A stretch of DNA of 64,000 bases, from positions 36,130,449-36,194,448 of the forward strand of contig CM038052.1 in NCBI GenBank assembly GCA_021397845.1, in the 5' to 3' direction. Source of the DNA: Areca catechu. Lineage: Eukaryota; Streptophyta; Magnoliopsida; Arecales; Arecaceae. Shown in pieces: positions 19,693-31,265 of this stretch (its first letter is position 1; each line of letters opens with the position of its first letter). A program made the position numbers and the translations under genes. The notes beneath the pieces were generated by a model that saw only the letters and a program-made list of their open reading frames with translations, had not been told where the DNA came from and made no database searches.

Positions 19693-22600
19693 GTGGGGGT
19701 CGAGGGGGAGATCACTCTCCCGGTCACCGCCGGATCCCCACCCCGGCTGGCGACCGTCCTAATAACATTTACCGTCGTCAGGCTCCCTTCGCCTTACAAC
19801 GCCATTCTCGGGCATCCCGGGCTCAACCAACTGGACGCCACAATCTCCACGAGAAGGCTGTTGGTACAGTTCCCCACGCCTTCCGGCCTCGGGGAGATGA
19901 AGGGGACGACCCAGCCAGTCCCGCTCTGCCTCCAGACGGTCCCGAGTGCCCAGGGCGCGAAGCTCGCCCCCGGTATCGATGACCTCGACCTAAGGGAGAA
20001 GGAACCCAGGGGAGGGCCGGTAGAGCGCCTGCTGACTTTTCCCCTCGGTTCGGATCCTCTGAAGACGGTGCAGGTTAGGGCCCAGCTCGTCGAAGAAGAA
20101 CGAACCCGCTTGCTGGAGTTCCTCCGCGCCAACGTTGACGTGTTCGCCTGGTCAGCAGCCGACATGCCGGGCATCCCGCCCGAGGTCATCATGCACAGGC
20201 TAAACATGAACCCAAGTTGCCGCCCGGTCCGCCAGAAGAAGAGAAGCTTCGCCATGGAGAGGCAGAAGGCGATCAACGAGAAAGTGGAGAAGCTCCTCGC
20301 CGCCGGTTTTGTGCGGGAGGTCCAGTACCCCAGTTGGCTGGCAAACGTGGTCATGGTAAAAAAGAGTAGTGGTAAATGGAGGATCTGTGTGGACTACACC
20401 GACCTCAACCGAGCTTGCCCGAAGGATAGTTTCCCTCTTCCAAAGATCGACCAGCTGGTCGACACCACCTCAGGGCATCGCCTCCTGTCGTTCATGGACG
20501 CCTTCTCCGGATACAACCAGATCCGAATGAACCCGGAGGACGAAGAGCACACCGCTTTCATAACTGACCGCGGAACTTTTTGCTACAGGATGATGCCATT
20601 CGGCCTCAAGAACGTGGGGGCGACGTACCAATGCCTGGTCAATAGAATTTTCAAAGACCAGATAGGCCGCAACATGCAGGTGTACGTGGACGACATGCTG
20701 GTGATGAGCAAACCCGATTCGGACCTGATTGACTTGGCGGAGACGTTCAGCAACCTCCGACGCCATCAGATGAAGCTGAACCCGGCGAAGTGCGCCTTTG
20801 GTGTCTCCGCTGGGAAATTCCTGGGATTTATGGTGACCCAAAGAGGAATCGAGGCCAACCCGGAGAAGGTCCAGGCCATCCTGGATATGGAGCAGCCTGC
20901 CTCCAAGAAGCAAGTGCAGCAATTAACCGGCCGAGTTGCGGCCCTCAACCGTTTTATCTCCAAGTCGGCAGACCGCTGCCGTCCCTTCTTCAAGGTGCTG
21001 AGGAAGATGAATGACTTTGCTTGGACCGAGGAATGCCAGCAGGCCTTCGAGGAGCTGAAGAAGATGCTTGCATCGCCACCGTTGCTGTCCCGGCCCGAGG
21101 AGGGAGAGGAGCTTATCATCTACCTAGCAGTTACCCCGGAAGCCGTCAGCTCAGTCTTGGTACGCACCGATGGCCAGGGGGTCCAGTGGCCGGTGTACTA
21201 TACCAGCAAGCTTCTCTGTGACACGGAGCTCAGGTATTCTCGGCCCGAGAAACTTGTTTTTGCGCTAATAGTGTCTGCCCAGCATCTCAGGCCCTATTTC
21301 CAAGCGCACCCCATCGCTGTCCTGACGGATCAACCACTGAAAGCGGCGCTTAGCCAACCCGATACTTTAGGATGATTGGCGAAGTGGGCACTGAAGCTCA
21401 GCGAGTTCGACATTACGTACAAGCCAAGGTTGGCCATGAAGGCACAGGTGTTGGCCGACTTCTTGGTCGATTGTGCAGGCTTGGGCAAGGAGCCCGAGGA
21501 AGGCCCCACAGGCCGGTCGATGGAGATAGACACCGACGAGCCCGGAGAGGACACCTAGATCCTCCATGTGGACGGAGCCTCAAACTCCGGCGGGAGCGGA
21601 GCTGGGCTCATCCTTGCCAACGACGACGGGGTCGTCGCCGAATGCGCACTCCGTTTCCAATTCCCCGCAACAAATAACCAGGCGGAGTACGAAGCACTTC
21701 TTGCCGGACTGAGAGTCTCCCGCGAGCTGGGCGTAACCAACCTCAAGGCTTTCACTGACTCCCAGCTCGTGGCAGGACAGGTATCCGGGGAGTACGTCGC
21801 ACATGACCCCCAAATGACGAAATACTTGGAGCTTGTCAAGGCGGGCGCGTCCAGATTCCAGCGCTTCAACATCTTCCATATCCCCCGCGGGGAGAACGCC
21901 CGCGCGGATGCTCTCTCTCGACTGGCGACCCTGCCGGACTCGATGCTGGGATGTGCTCATGTGGAGCGTCTGGAGATCCCAAGCCTCGAGGCACCGGTGG
22001 AGGTCCATCAGGTCAGCCATGAACCCAGCTGGATAGACAAGTACGTCGCATACATCACCAGTGGCACCCTGTCGGAGGACCGCGAGGTGGCTCGCCTCAT
22101 CAGGAAGAAGGTCGTGCGGTTCGTCCTGATGGACGGGCAGTTGTATCGAAGATCCTACTCCTACCCCCTCCTCAAGTGCGTAGGACCCACGGAAGCCAAG
22201 CTTGTGCTCCAGGAGATTCACGAAGGCGTCTGCGGGAACCACGTGGGGGGCAGGGCATTGGCGTACAAGGCCCTCCGTCAGGGCTACTTCTGGGAGACGA
22301 TGAAGGAAGACGCCGCTGACTTCGTGAAGAAGTGCGACCGGTGCCAGCGTCACGCCACGGTGCAGCGGCAGCCCTCCAACCCAATCTCCCAGCTCTCAGC
22401 CCCCTGGCCGTTCGCCCAGTGGGGGATGGACCTCTTGGGCCCATTCCCGCCGGCGTCTGGCCAGCGGAAGTTCTTGATAGTGGCCATCGACTACTTCACG
22501 AAGTGGGTCGAGGCCGAACCCTTGGCAAGGATCACCGAAGCAAACGTCGCCAAGTTCTTTTGGAAGTCCATCGTCTGCCGCTTTGGCCTCCCCCACACCG

Positions 22601-23262
22601 TGGTTACTGACAACGGGTGCCAGTTTGACTGCCAGGAGTTCGAAGAATTTTGCAGCGACCTCGGCATCAGGCATCGCTTTACCTCGGTGGCGCATCCTGA
22701 GACCAATGGGGAGGCCGAAGTCACGAATAGGACCATTCTTCAGGGCCTCCGCACGCGGCTGGACCGGGCCAAGGGCAGGTGGGCAGACGAGCTCCCCAGC
22801 GTCCTCTGGGCATACCACACCACCCCGAGGACGGCTACCGACGAAATCCCGTTCAACCTCGTCTTCGGAGCCGAGGCAGTCATCCCGATCGAGCTCAGCC
22901 TACCCATACTGCGCGTGGAGCAATATGACGAGACAGAAAACCCAGCCAGGATGATGCTCAACCTTGACCTTCTCGAGGAAATGAGGGACAAGGCCCGAGT
23001 TTGAATGGCGGCGTATAGGCAACGTGTGGCCAGGTATTACAACTCCCGAGTGCGGCCGAAGGTTTTCCATCCCGGAGACTTGGTCCTCCGGCGCGCTGAA
23101 GCTTCCCAGCCACGGGAATGCAGCAAGCTCTCACCCAACTGGGAAGGCCCATATCGGGTGGCAGAGGCCCTCCCTCATGGCGCATACTACTTGGAGGAGT
23201 TGGGAGGTGCCAGGTTCCCCGGGACGTGGAATGCCTCGAACCTGAGGATGTACTATCAGTAA
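19693..23262 (+). pseudogene. Tat pol: RT, RNase H, second RNase H, integrase
   Basis: One frame from 19693 to the final TAA at 23262, interrupted only by TGA 21373-21375, TAG 21556-21558 and TGA 23002-23004. RT spans about 20170-20860 (VREVQYPSWLANVVMVKKSS, LLSFMDAFSGYNQIRM, catalytic YVDD at 20683-20694). A degenerate RNase H (FAWTEECQQAFEELKKML, VYYTSKLL) extends to about 21550. Then comes the second, archaeal-type RNase H (LHVDGASNSGGSG, TNNQAEYEALLAGLR, FTDSQLVAGQ). The integrase has an HHCC zinc finger (CDRCQRHA near 22335), the core D at GMDLLGPFP, D at VVTDNGCQF and E at NGEAEV, and a C-terminal SPNWEGPYRVAEAL. The stops fit CGA-to-TGA and TGG-to-TAG transitions. It reverse-transcribes and inserts the element. 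Confidence 0.95.
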
Positions 23263-23330
23263 TGTAAGGTTCCCTGCTCCTATAATAAAGTTCTCCCACT
23301 TCAGATGCTCCCTTCTCGCTTCGACAAGAA

Positions 23331-24128
23331 AGCCTGCGGCATCGAGTTCAGTCCAGAGATCCTGGGCTTCGGCCTGGAAGGTGGCGCAGAACCCAGTTCG
23401 CCCACGAAAGCCCGGAGAACAGCTTGGCAAGTCGCGCAAGGCTTGAGAAAGCCTGCGGCATCGAGCTTAGTCCGGGGATCCTGGGCTTCGGCCTGGAAGG
23501 TGGCGCAGAACCCAGTTCGCCCACGAAAGCTCGGAGAACAGCTCGGCAAGTCGTGCAAGGCTTGAGAAAGCCTGCGGCATCGAGCTCAGTCCGGAGATCC
23601 TGGGCTTCGGCCTGGAAGGTGGCGCAGAACCCAGTTCGCCCATGAAAGCCCGGAGAACAGCTCGGCAAGCCATGCAAGGCTTGAGAAAGCCTGCGGCATC
23701 GAGTTCAGTTCGGAGATCCTGGGCTTCGGCTTGGAAGGTGGCGCAGAACCCAGTTCGCCCACGAAAGCCGGAGAACAGCTCGGCAAGTCGCGCAAGGCTT
23801 GAGAAAGCCTGCGGCATCGAGCTCAGTCCGGAGATCCTGGGCTTCGGCCTGGAAGGTGGCGCAGAACCCAATTCGCCCACGAAAGCCCGGAGAACAGCTC
23901 GGCAAGCCGCGCAAGGCTTGAGAAAGCCTGCGGCATCGAGTTCAGTTCGGAGATCCTGGGCTTCGGCCTGGAAGGTGGCGCAGAACCCAGTTCACCCACG
24001 CAAGCCCGGAGAACAGCTCGGCAAGCCGCGTAAGGCTTGAGAAAGCCTGCGGCGTCGGGTTTAGTCCGGAGGTCCCGGGCTTCGGCCTGGAAGGCGGTGC
24101 AGAAACCGTGTCGCCTGCGCAAGCATGA
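23331..24128. repeat. 119-bp tandem array, seven units
   Basis: Units begin AGCCTGCGGCATCGAG at 23331, 23450, 23569, 23688, 23806, 23925 and 24044, the last shortened and more diverged. The period is 119 (one 118). It lies directly after pol, before the antisense gene. Frames on both strands are repeat products, not genes. Such arrays between pol and the 3' part are known in Tat elements and sometimes seed satellites. Confidence 0.95.
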
Positions 24129-24447
24129 AGGCGATCCCAAAGACGGACCCGCTTAAGGCCTACTCTGCCGCCATGCGATCCGGGAGGCCCAACCTTCGAT
24201 TTGAGCAATGGAAGGACCAGGCCTGCGATCGTTTCAAGCATTCCATGCCAACATCTCAGAAAAAAGGAAAAAGAGAGGTGAGATGGGATGAACTCGAGAT
24301 TTTATCAAACTAAAACTTTCATTGATTCAAGCAACCAGTACAAGCCGGGAATCCCGACAGGCCGGGAGTCCCCAAAAAGAAGAAAAAGCAGAAGAAGAAA
24401 AAGAAAAAACACTACTACAACGACAAAGCAGGGAGAAGACGATGGGC

Positions 24448-26690
24448 TCAGCGTGGTGCGGGGTCGGAGCCCTCCGCCGGGGGCGCAGGCGCTGCATCCT
24501 CGACTTCTACGGTGGCCGGCTCTTGAGACTGCTCCGGAGCCGCAGCTTTGCTAGTCGACGGCGCTGCAGGAGTTGCGTCGGCCGCACCGGAGGCCCTGCT
24601 CTCGACTCCTTGCCTCCTGCCTCCGATCACCACCCCGCTGAGGTCGAGCTCGGGGAAGAAGGCCCCCACCTTCTCCCGGCACATCCGGAACCCCTTCAGG
24701 AAGGAGTCCATAGCGGCCTCCCGGACCTCCGACATGTACTCGTCGGAAGCCCGAAATTTCGGGACGGCCTCCTGTGCCTCCCGCTTCGCGGCCTCCAGGA
24801 GTCCGTTGATGTACGCACTCCGGTCCCTCGCCGCGCTCGCATCTCGCCGGGCCTCCTCAAGCTGGCGCTCCAGCCACTGGGAGTGGGCCTGCAGGCGAGC
24901 CTTCTCCATCGCGTCCTCCTCCGTGCGACGCTGGTAGGAGTTCCTCTCCTCCGACAAGGAAGCGTCCAGCTCCTTGTTCCGCCCTTCGGAACGTGCCAGG
25001 TCGGATTGGAGAGTTTGGTTGCTAGCTCGCAGCTCGACCCCCTTTTCCATGAGGTCCTTCACATCGGCTACGAGCTTGCCGAGCTTCTACTCCTTCTCAG
25101 CGTCCCTTTTTGCGTTCCCTACGAGAAAGTTCCTCAGTAGGAGAACGTCATTCCCGATCTGCACCAACAAGGACAAACCAGGTCAGGAGAAGAGAAGTTA
25201 GGTCTTGAAAGAAAAGAAAAGAAGGAGCTCGGGCTTACCGTGAAGAGCTGCGGGAGGATCCCGAGCAAGGCATCTGCGTAGTCCCGGCCGCCCCGAGCTC
25301 GGCGGTCCCGGTCGGTGGAGGCATACTCCATGATCTTTTTCGCGAGCCCTTTGTTGCGGATGACCAAATCCTGGTGGGTGATCACCGGTGCCGGAGCTGT
25401 CAGGCCGGCTCCTGCGGCGGTCGCCCCCTCAGCTGAGGCCGCGGTCGACGGGCCGGCGGTGGCCACGGGCTGCGCTATAGAGGCAGCGGCGACGACGGGA
25501 CCAGTGCTGGACGGAACTTCAGGCGGTGGAGCCCTCTCAGCAGCGACGCCACCAGGTCGCGCAGCCGAGGCATCGGCGGCCCCGCCCTGAGGCAACCTGG
25601 GCGGGGGAGCGGCTGCCATCGGGCTGGGCACGGTCACCGTCATGACCTCCTGGCTCGCCTCCGTGCGAGCCCTCTTCGCCGCGGGCTCATCCACCTCAAT
25701 GACATCTCTCTGGGCTGTGCCCTCCAAGAGGCTCTCCAGCGAAAACTTCATTCCTGCAATGCAAAAGAGCAGAAGGTCAGCCGGCTCGGTCATGAAGAAA
25801 AAGGGGCAGAAGTCAAAGTAGGGCCGAGTCTCACCCGTCTCGCGGATGGGACTGATCCCGGCCTCAAAAAGATTCTGCTCCGAAAGCAGAACCTCGAGTG
25901 TTGGGACCACGTCGCTCAGGAGCTGGGAGTAGGCCTCCTGGTCCGCCGACTCAACTCGAGAGTTCCGGTTCGGAGACCGGTCCGGTTCACTCCAGGCCCA
26001 GTCGACATCTTTGACTGAGGCGAAGAAAAACAGGCTCTTCCAGCCCTTGACCGAGGAAGGGAGGTCGAACCGGAGACACCTGGGCCGGGGCAAAATATAC
26101 CACCAGCCGTCGTCGGTGGAGCACTTCTTCAGGGTGAACATGGCCCTGAAGAGGGAGAAACGGGCAACGAACCCGTGGAAGTGACAAAAGATGATAAAAG
26201 AGAAGATGACCCGGATGGCATTGGGAGTCAGCTGGGCCGGGACAAGCCAGAAATGGCTGAGGAAAGAAAGGAAGAAGGGGTGCAGAGGAAACCGAAGACC
26301 CCCAAGGAGGAAGTCTTCGTAGAAAGCTATGCGGCCGGGGCCACTCATGGTGACGCGCTCCCCGGACCGCGGAACAGACAAGCGAATTGATCCCGGGATA
26401 CCATAGGCATCCCGGAGCAGAGAAAGATCGCCTTCGGTCATGGTGGAAGCATGACCGGAGGGGCCGGCGGGAAGAAGAGGCGGAGCAGGAAGAGAACGGA
26501 GGGGCACGACAGGAGCAACCGGAGGAGACCGGATCCCCCTAGGGATGCCAATGGTGACACCCCCGGGTTGCAGACACCGGCGGATCTCCTCCGGGATCGT
26601 CTCCTCATCTGAGGAGGAAGAAGATGGAGTCCTCGGCCGGGATGGACCGGCCTCGTCCGGGTTGGAAGAGACATGGCGACGGCGCGCCAT
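24448..26690 (-). CDS. antisense spliced gene of the Tat element (gypsy-type 'transposase' aORF)
   Basis: Starts MARRRHVSSNPDEAG at 26690. Exon 1 is 26690-25835, exon 2 25753-25239, exon 3 25158-24448. The two inferred introns (25834-25754, 81 bp; 25238-25159, 80 bp) have GT-AG ends with GTGAG/GTAAG donors and TTGCAG/GTGCAG acceptors. The exons sum to 2082 nt, exactly 694 codons. Residues about 115-200 (LGGLRFPLHPFFLSFLSHFW, LVPAQLTPNAIRVIFSFIIF) resemble the plant 'putative gypsy type transposon' domain (PF04195 type). The middle is Ala/Pro-rich with a KRAR basic patch. Exon 3 encodes a long coiled coil (RSEGRNKELDASLSEERNSY onward) and an acidic Pro/Ala tail. One TAG lies at 25089-25087. 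Antisense ORFs are reported for Tat elements; their function is unknown. Confidence 0.8.
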
Positions 26691-27157
26691 GGAAAAGAGA
26701 AGGACGAAGGATCAAAGAGAAAAGAAAAGAAAGAGGAGGGGAGCCGGAGAAGATGAAGGCACTCACCGAAAATACGCCAGACGAGCGCAGGGCAACAGGA
26801 GTTAGCCTGCAGCAAACCGCCCACGAAGCAAGGGGAAAGGCCTCGTTCTGGAAAGTCCCCTCCCTTTCAAACTCAGCCGACAGCGGCCGTACCCGTCATT
26901 CCGCCTCGGGCCACTAGACGATCGCCACGTGGATGCACGCCCGACACCGACGCCTCGTTAGCAGGGTAACGGCCTCTGCCTCAAAGCGACGCATTTATTG
27001 CGGGCAAGTCAGCGACGCGTGGTGGCTTCCCATAGGGTTTCAGGCGCATCGAGCCACGGCGACGAGGATCGTGGCAATTATGATGCAAGATCTCCGCCTC
27101 CCCACGTCATGTCCGCATTTAATCCTGACATTCCGTTCTACGATGCCCCGACGGAAT
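26691..27157 (-). promoter_or_regulatory. presumed promoter/5' UTR of the antisense gene
   Basis: Minus-strand DNA just before the ATG is pyrimidine-rich (CTCTTTCTTTTCTTTTCTC type, about 26700-26745), like a plant 5' leader. The ATG context TTCCATGGCG is favourable. No clear TATA box was seen. The region lies between the gene and the PPT of the element, so the promoter is inferred from position only. Confidence 0.4.
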
Positions 27158-27175
27158 GGCGGGCTGGGGGGCAAC
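27158..27175 (+). other. polypurine tract of the Tat element
   Basis: GGCGGGCTGGGGGGCAAC directly before TGTTACGG of the 3' LTR. A GGGGGGCAAC ending is usual in Tat elements. Confidence 0.8.
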
Positions 27176-28964
27176 TGTTACGGCCGTGACAGTGACGTGG
27201 CCAGGCTCAGATACCGCCGAATGCGATCAAGCCACGTGGAGGTTTCTCCGGCCGAGTCAGCGCCATGTCTTTAAGACCAGGTTCGGTAAGACTACACCGC
27301 CCGACGACTTTCTAAGGCAAACTGCCATCGCCGAGGTCGAGCTCGGCTCGGGTTTCCTCTACCACCTCTTTGGCGCCCAAACCCGGAGGGGTTCGCCTAG
27401 GTGAGGTCGGCCAAAGCCAGGCGACCTCCTGCCACCTCGCCAGGTGTCCACCCAGGAGGGGTCCACCCGGGCTGAGGTCGGCGATACTTCGCCCTTCGCC
27501 AGGTGGCCCCCCGGAGACGGGCCCACCTCGGTCGAAGCCAGGCGACCCCCTGCCACCTCGCCAGGTGTCCACCCAGGAGGGGTCCACCTGGGCCGAGGTT
27601 GGCCGATCCTTCGCCCCTTTGCCAGGTGGCCCCCCGGAGACGGGCCAACCTCGGCCGAGGCCAGGCGACCTCCTGCCACCTCGCCAGGTGTCCACCCAGG
27701 AGGGGTCCACCTAGGCCGAGGTCGGCCGATCCTTCACCCCTTTGCCAGGTGGCCCCCCGGAGACGGGCCCACCTCGGTCGAGGTCAGGCGACCTCCTGCC
27801 ACCTCGCTAGGTGTCCACCCAGGAGGGGTCCACCTGGGCCGAGGTCGGCCGATCCTTCGCCCCTTTGCCAGGTGGCCCCCGGAGACGGGCCCACCTCGGC
27901 CGAGGTCAGGCGACCTCCTGCCACCTCGCCAGGTGTCCACCCAGGAGGGGTCCACCTGGGCCGAGGCTGGTCGATCCTTCGCCCCCTTTGCCAGGTGGCC
28001 CCCCGGAAACGGGCCCACCTCGGCCAAAGCCAGGCGACCTCCTGCCACCTCGCCAGGTATCCACCTAGGAGGGGTCCACCTAGGCCGAGGTCGGCTGGTC
28101 CTTCGCTCTTCGCCAGGTGGCCCCCGGAGACGGGTCCAACTCGGCCGAGGCCAGGCCGCCCGTACGGAGAAGGTCCCAGGGAAAGAGGCGCGGGCCCCGA
28201 GGCCATCCCTCAGGCCGTACGAATCCTAGGCGGCGCCTTGTACGGAGGGCGGTGGCACGCGGAACATCACTTGCATCAGCCCGACAAGTCCCACAGCCGA
28301 GGGGCACGATTCTGCCAGAACAGGCCCGATAGACAGATGGCGCCCACACTTGGGAAAGAGAGCGCTCTCACTGGGCCCGAGGTCTGACCGGCCGCCTTAC
28401 CAGCACCCCCCCCCGTCCTTTTCTGTCTTTGCCTTTTCCCCGTTGGGCTCGGCGAACGAGGTCGGAAAGCTGCCAGACCCACCTCGCCAAAAATGAAAAA
28501 GAGAAAAGGACGGGGGAGGGGAGGCTCCCAGGAGGAGAAGACGAGTGCACGACGAAAGGAAATAAAAAGGGAGGAATCTGGGGACGGCAAGGTAAGCAAC
28601 AAGCTTGGGGACGAAGAAGAAGCAGCGGCGAAAGGCCTCGCTCCGAAAGAGAAACCAGGGATCCCGAGAGGGGATCACTCGGCGTGAGGTCGGCAGGGAG
28701 GCCCGGCCGAAGTTCTGGTCCCCAGAGCAACTCTCTCACCAGTAAACTCTCTAAGTCTGGAACCCTCTAGGGGGACCCGTTTGGAGAGTCTGTTCCTTCT
28801 CGTCGTCTACTGACTTGACCGTCGGAGCTCCCTCGCCGGGATCCCCGCCAGGGTCTTCTAACCCCTTTCTTGCAGGTTCTCCGCAGCCAGGGAGGCTCCC
28901 TCGCCAGGCGGTCAGGAAGGATCGGCGGATCCGTGGCACGAGCGCGGCGACGAGAGCGGCAACA
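27176..28964 (+). repeat. 3' LTR of the Tat element
   Basis: TGTTACGG to GCGGCAACA, 1789 bp, with the same structure as 15946-17737, including six 121-124-bp repeat units from 27419 to about 28150. Confidence 0.95.
27419..28150. repeat. six ~123-bp tandem repeats in the 3' LTR
   Basis: Units start AGGCGACC at 27419, 27540, 27663, 27786, 27908 and 28032. Same number and order as in the 5' LTR, so the array existed before this insertion. Confidence 0.93.
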
Positions 28965-28969
28965 GGCTT

Positions 28970-29678
28970 CAAGTTAAGACTGACTCTACAAAAGATTTCT
29001 TTACATCCCCACCTTTTGACGTGAACAACAATGCTTACTTTGACGAAGGGGGGTCCTAAAAACCTTTATTATTAAACTGGAGACTTTTTATGATGCTTAT
29101 ACCATTATAAGTAGGATTCTTTATCGAGATCAATAGGCAAAAGGGCCAGGAATTACTCAAAAATTTTCTGGTCTACACTCGACCATTTATAGGGTTTCCT
29201 TGATAAATCATCCCTCCGTATCTCTAAAATTGTCTAAACCGATAATCACTCCTCATTTAGCGAGCTTGATTATTTTCAATTCGAGACAAAGCTTGTACAC
29301 AAAAACTGATTAAAGTTTTACTCGAGGATTAGATTAATTTAATTATCTCCCCCAACTTAATTTTCATTGTCCCCAATGGAAAAGGATACTAATAATGTAA
29401 TGACAAGAAAAGGTACAACCTGATAGGGTATTCAAGCATTGGATGTACTTTTGTCGCCATGTTCCTCGCATTCTTCTTTTATTACTCCTCTCGATTTATT
29501 CTAAAAACGAGAAATAAAAGGTTAAAACTAAAAGCATGACTGGGTTGCTAAAACTAAAAGCATGAACTAAGGCAATAACTGAGCTGCCTCCTAGGAGCGC
29601 TAAGTTTATAGTCTTCAGCCAGACTAAGCTGATCTTTTACCATGGTGGATGGTTGGACGAAGTCCAATCAGTAATGTT
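28970..29678 (-). other. 3' non-coding DNA of the Athila-like element with an internal PPT-like tract
   Basis: Continues 15606-15945. No ORF. At 29347-29358 the minus strand reads AAGTTGGGGGAG after GGGGACAATG, very like the true PPT at 13064-13076, but no LTR follows. This may be an internal second PPT or the boundary of a lost env-like region. Confidence 0.6.
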
Positions 29679-31265
29679 TCATATGATATTTCTTCTATAC
29701 ATTTCTTCCATACATGTTTCCAAAGGGTGTGGCTTGATATGCAAGGGAAATACTGGTTCTAGTGCAAAGGCTAGGTAAGTGTTGGAGGATGCTACAAATT
29801 GCTTATAATCGGATATCCAAGATGGATCTGATAGATCACTTAGCTCCTCCACATCATCAAATCTAGTACAATTAAGATGTTTGTTGAATAGATCCTCAGT
29901 CAAATTATCAAAGCTATCATGTTGACAGACTGTATTACTCGATTCTTACAGTGACATTTTGGTTGGGCAGTCTATTAGCAAATCCAAGATTGTTTCTCTA
30001 ATATCTTTTTTGAATTCATTTGATGAACCTACTTGGTCAGGGATGGCATCATGCTCGAAAAAGGGATCCTTTACCATGACTAGGTGTGGCTCTTGTTCCA
30101 GTATAGGTAAGGTCTCACAAGAAGAAGCTAACGGTGTATCAAACGAAGAGGTCATCTACTCATATTTCTTAGTCCATGGAGGAGTGGTGCAAAAATCATG
30201 TACTTCTAACAATATATTCACTTCTTCAGTATACCCATCAACATCAAAATCATCCACTTCGAAATGTGTTAAGCATGCTTGCAGAGGATCCGAGTCAAGC
30301 ATACTAGAAGTTTTATCCTCGATAACTTCCTCTAGCACTTCCTCTATCATGTTTACCTCATTATAATCATACGTGGGAGGTCCTTGGCATGCATTAAAAA
30401 TGTTCAGCCTCATTTTATTGTTTCCAAAAGAAACATCCATAACCCCCGTCCTACAATTTATATAGGCGTTGGCAGTCGCTTGGAAGGGTCTTCCAAGAAT
30501 GATGGGGATTTGGCTAGGATTATTAGTTGTTTCCATATCCAAAACAAGAAAATCAACAGGAAAGTAGAATTCATCTACTTTCACCAACACATCCTCTAAC
30601 ACTCCATGGGGTACTTTAACCGATCGATCAGCTAACTGTAAAGTCACCATCATGGATTTTATTTCTCCGAATCCAAACAAATCATACACCCAGCTTGGGA
30701 GAAGGTTGACACTCGCACCCAAATCTAACAAGGCTTTCTTGATTGAGATATCCCCTATAACACAAGATATAATTAAGGTACCAGCATCTTTGAGTTTGGG
30801 TGGAGCTATCTGCTGAAAAACTGAGCTGGCTTGCTCAATTAACTGGATTTTCTTAGAGATGTGTGCCTTAGATTTGCATTTCTGTGTGCACAGATCCTTA
30901 AAAAATTTGGCATAAGCCGGAACTTGCTTGATGGCATCAAGGAGAGGTAAGTTTATTTGGACTTGCTTGAAAAGTTCAAGCATCTCATTCATTTTTAGAT
31001 TCTTCTTATCCAATGGTAAAGATGATTCTAAAGCACTAGGGAATGGAGCCTTAGATGCAGGTGCTTGACTAATGGATTCCTTCTCCTCTTCATTCTTCTT
31101 CTCTAGCTTAGCCTTTTCTAGCTCTTGGGTCAGGTCAGGCTGGTTCAATATTTTCCCACTTCTTAAGGTTATGATAGATTTAGCATGTTCAAAATAATTT
31201 GCAGGTCCAGTTAAGAAGCTTTCAGCCATATATTGATCTTTAGGATTGCTAATAGGCTGGCTAGG
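29679..31265 (-). pseudogene. Athila-like gag C-terminus and protease
   Basis: Read right to left from the insertion point of the Gypsy at 31265: PPSQPISNPKDQ, then FEHAKSIITLRSGK (a conserved gag/protease linker of Athila/Tat), a KLEKKNEEEKES charged stretch, NLPLLDAIKQVPAYAKFFKD, PPKLKDAGTLIISCVIGD and the retropepsin LLDLGASVNLLPSWVYDLFG with the D-L-G-A of this group. LADRSVKVPHGVLEDVLVKV and IPIILGRPFQATANAYI follow. In the same frame a stop at about 30158, then about 160 more codons with no RT motif to 29679. RT, RNase H and integrase are missing, not merely mutated. The upstream part of this gag is at 48730-49842. Confidence 0.85.

Larger units (their letters stand above)
15946..28964 (+). 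mobile_element. 13.0-kb Tat-lineage Gypsy element, TSD GGCTT
   Basis: LTRs of 1792 and 1789 bp (15946-17737, 27176-28964), both TGTTACG...GCGGCAACA, with a perfect GGCTT duplication (15941-15945, 28965-28969). Order inside: PBS, gag, protease, RT, RNase H, a second RNase H, integrase, a 119-bp tandem array, an antisense spliced gene, PPT. The dual RNase H and antisense gene are marks of the Tat lineage. Gag and pol carry five in-frame stops and two frameshifts, so it cannot encode a full polyprotein. Confidence 0.96.

Noticed and set aside
20170..20860. Integrated pararetrovirus (caulimovirid) RT
   Set aside because: The RT is followed by dual RNase H and an integrase with HHCC and DDE residues and is flanked by LTRs and a TSD; no movement or coat protein motifs were seen.
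23005..23262. Separate 85-codon gene after the integrase
   Set aside because: Same frame as pol, separated only by a TGA that fits a mutated CGA; it is the integrase C-terminus.
24322..25140. 272-codon plus-strand ORF
   Set aside because: Shadow of exon 3 and exon 2 of the antisense gene; its product has no domain, while the minus strand encodes a coherent coiled coil joined by splice sites.
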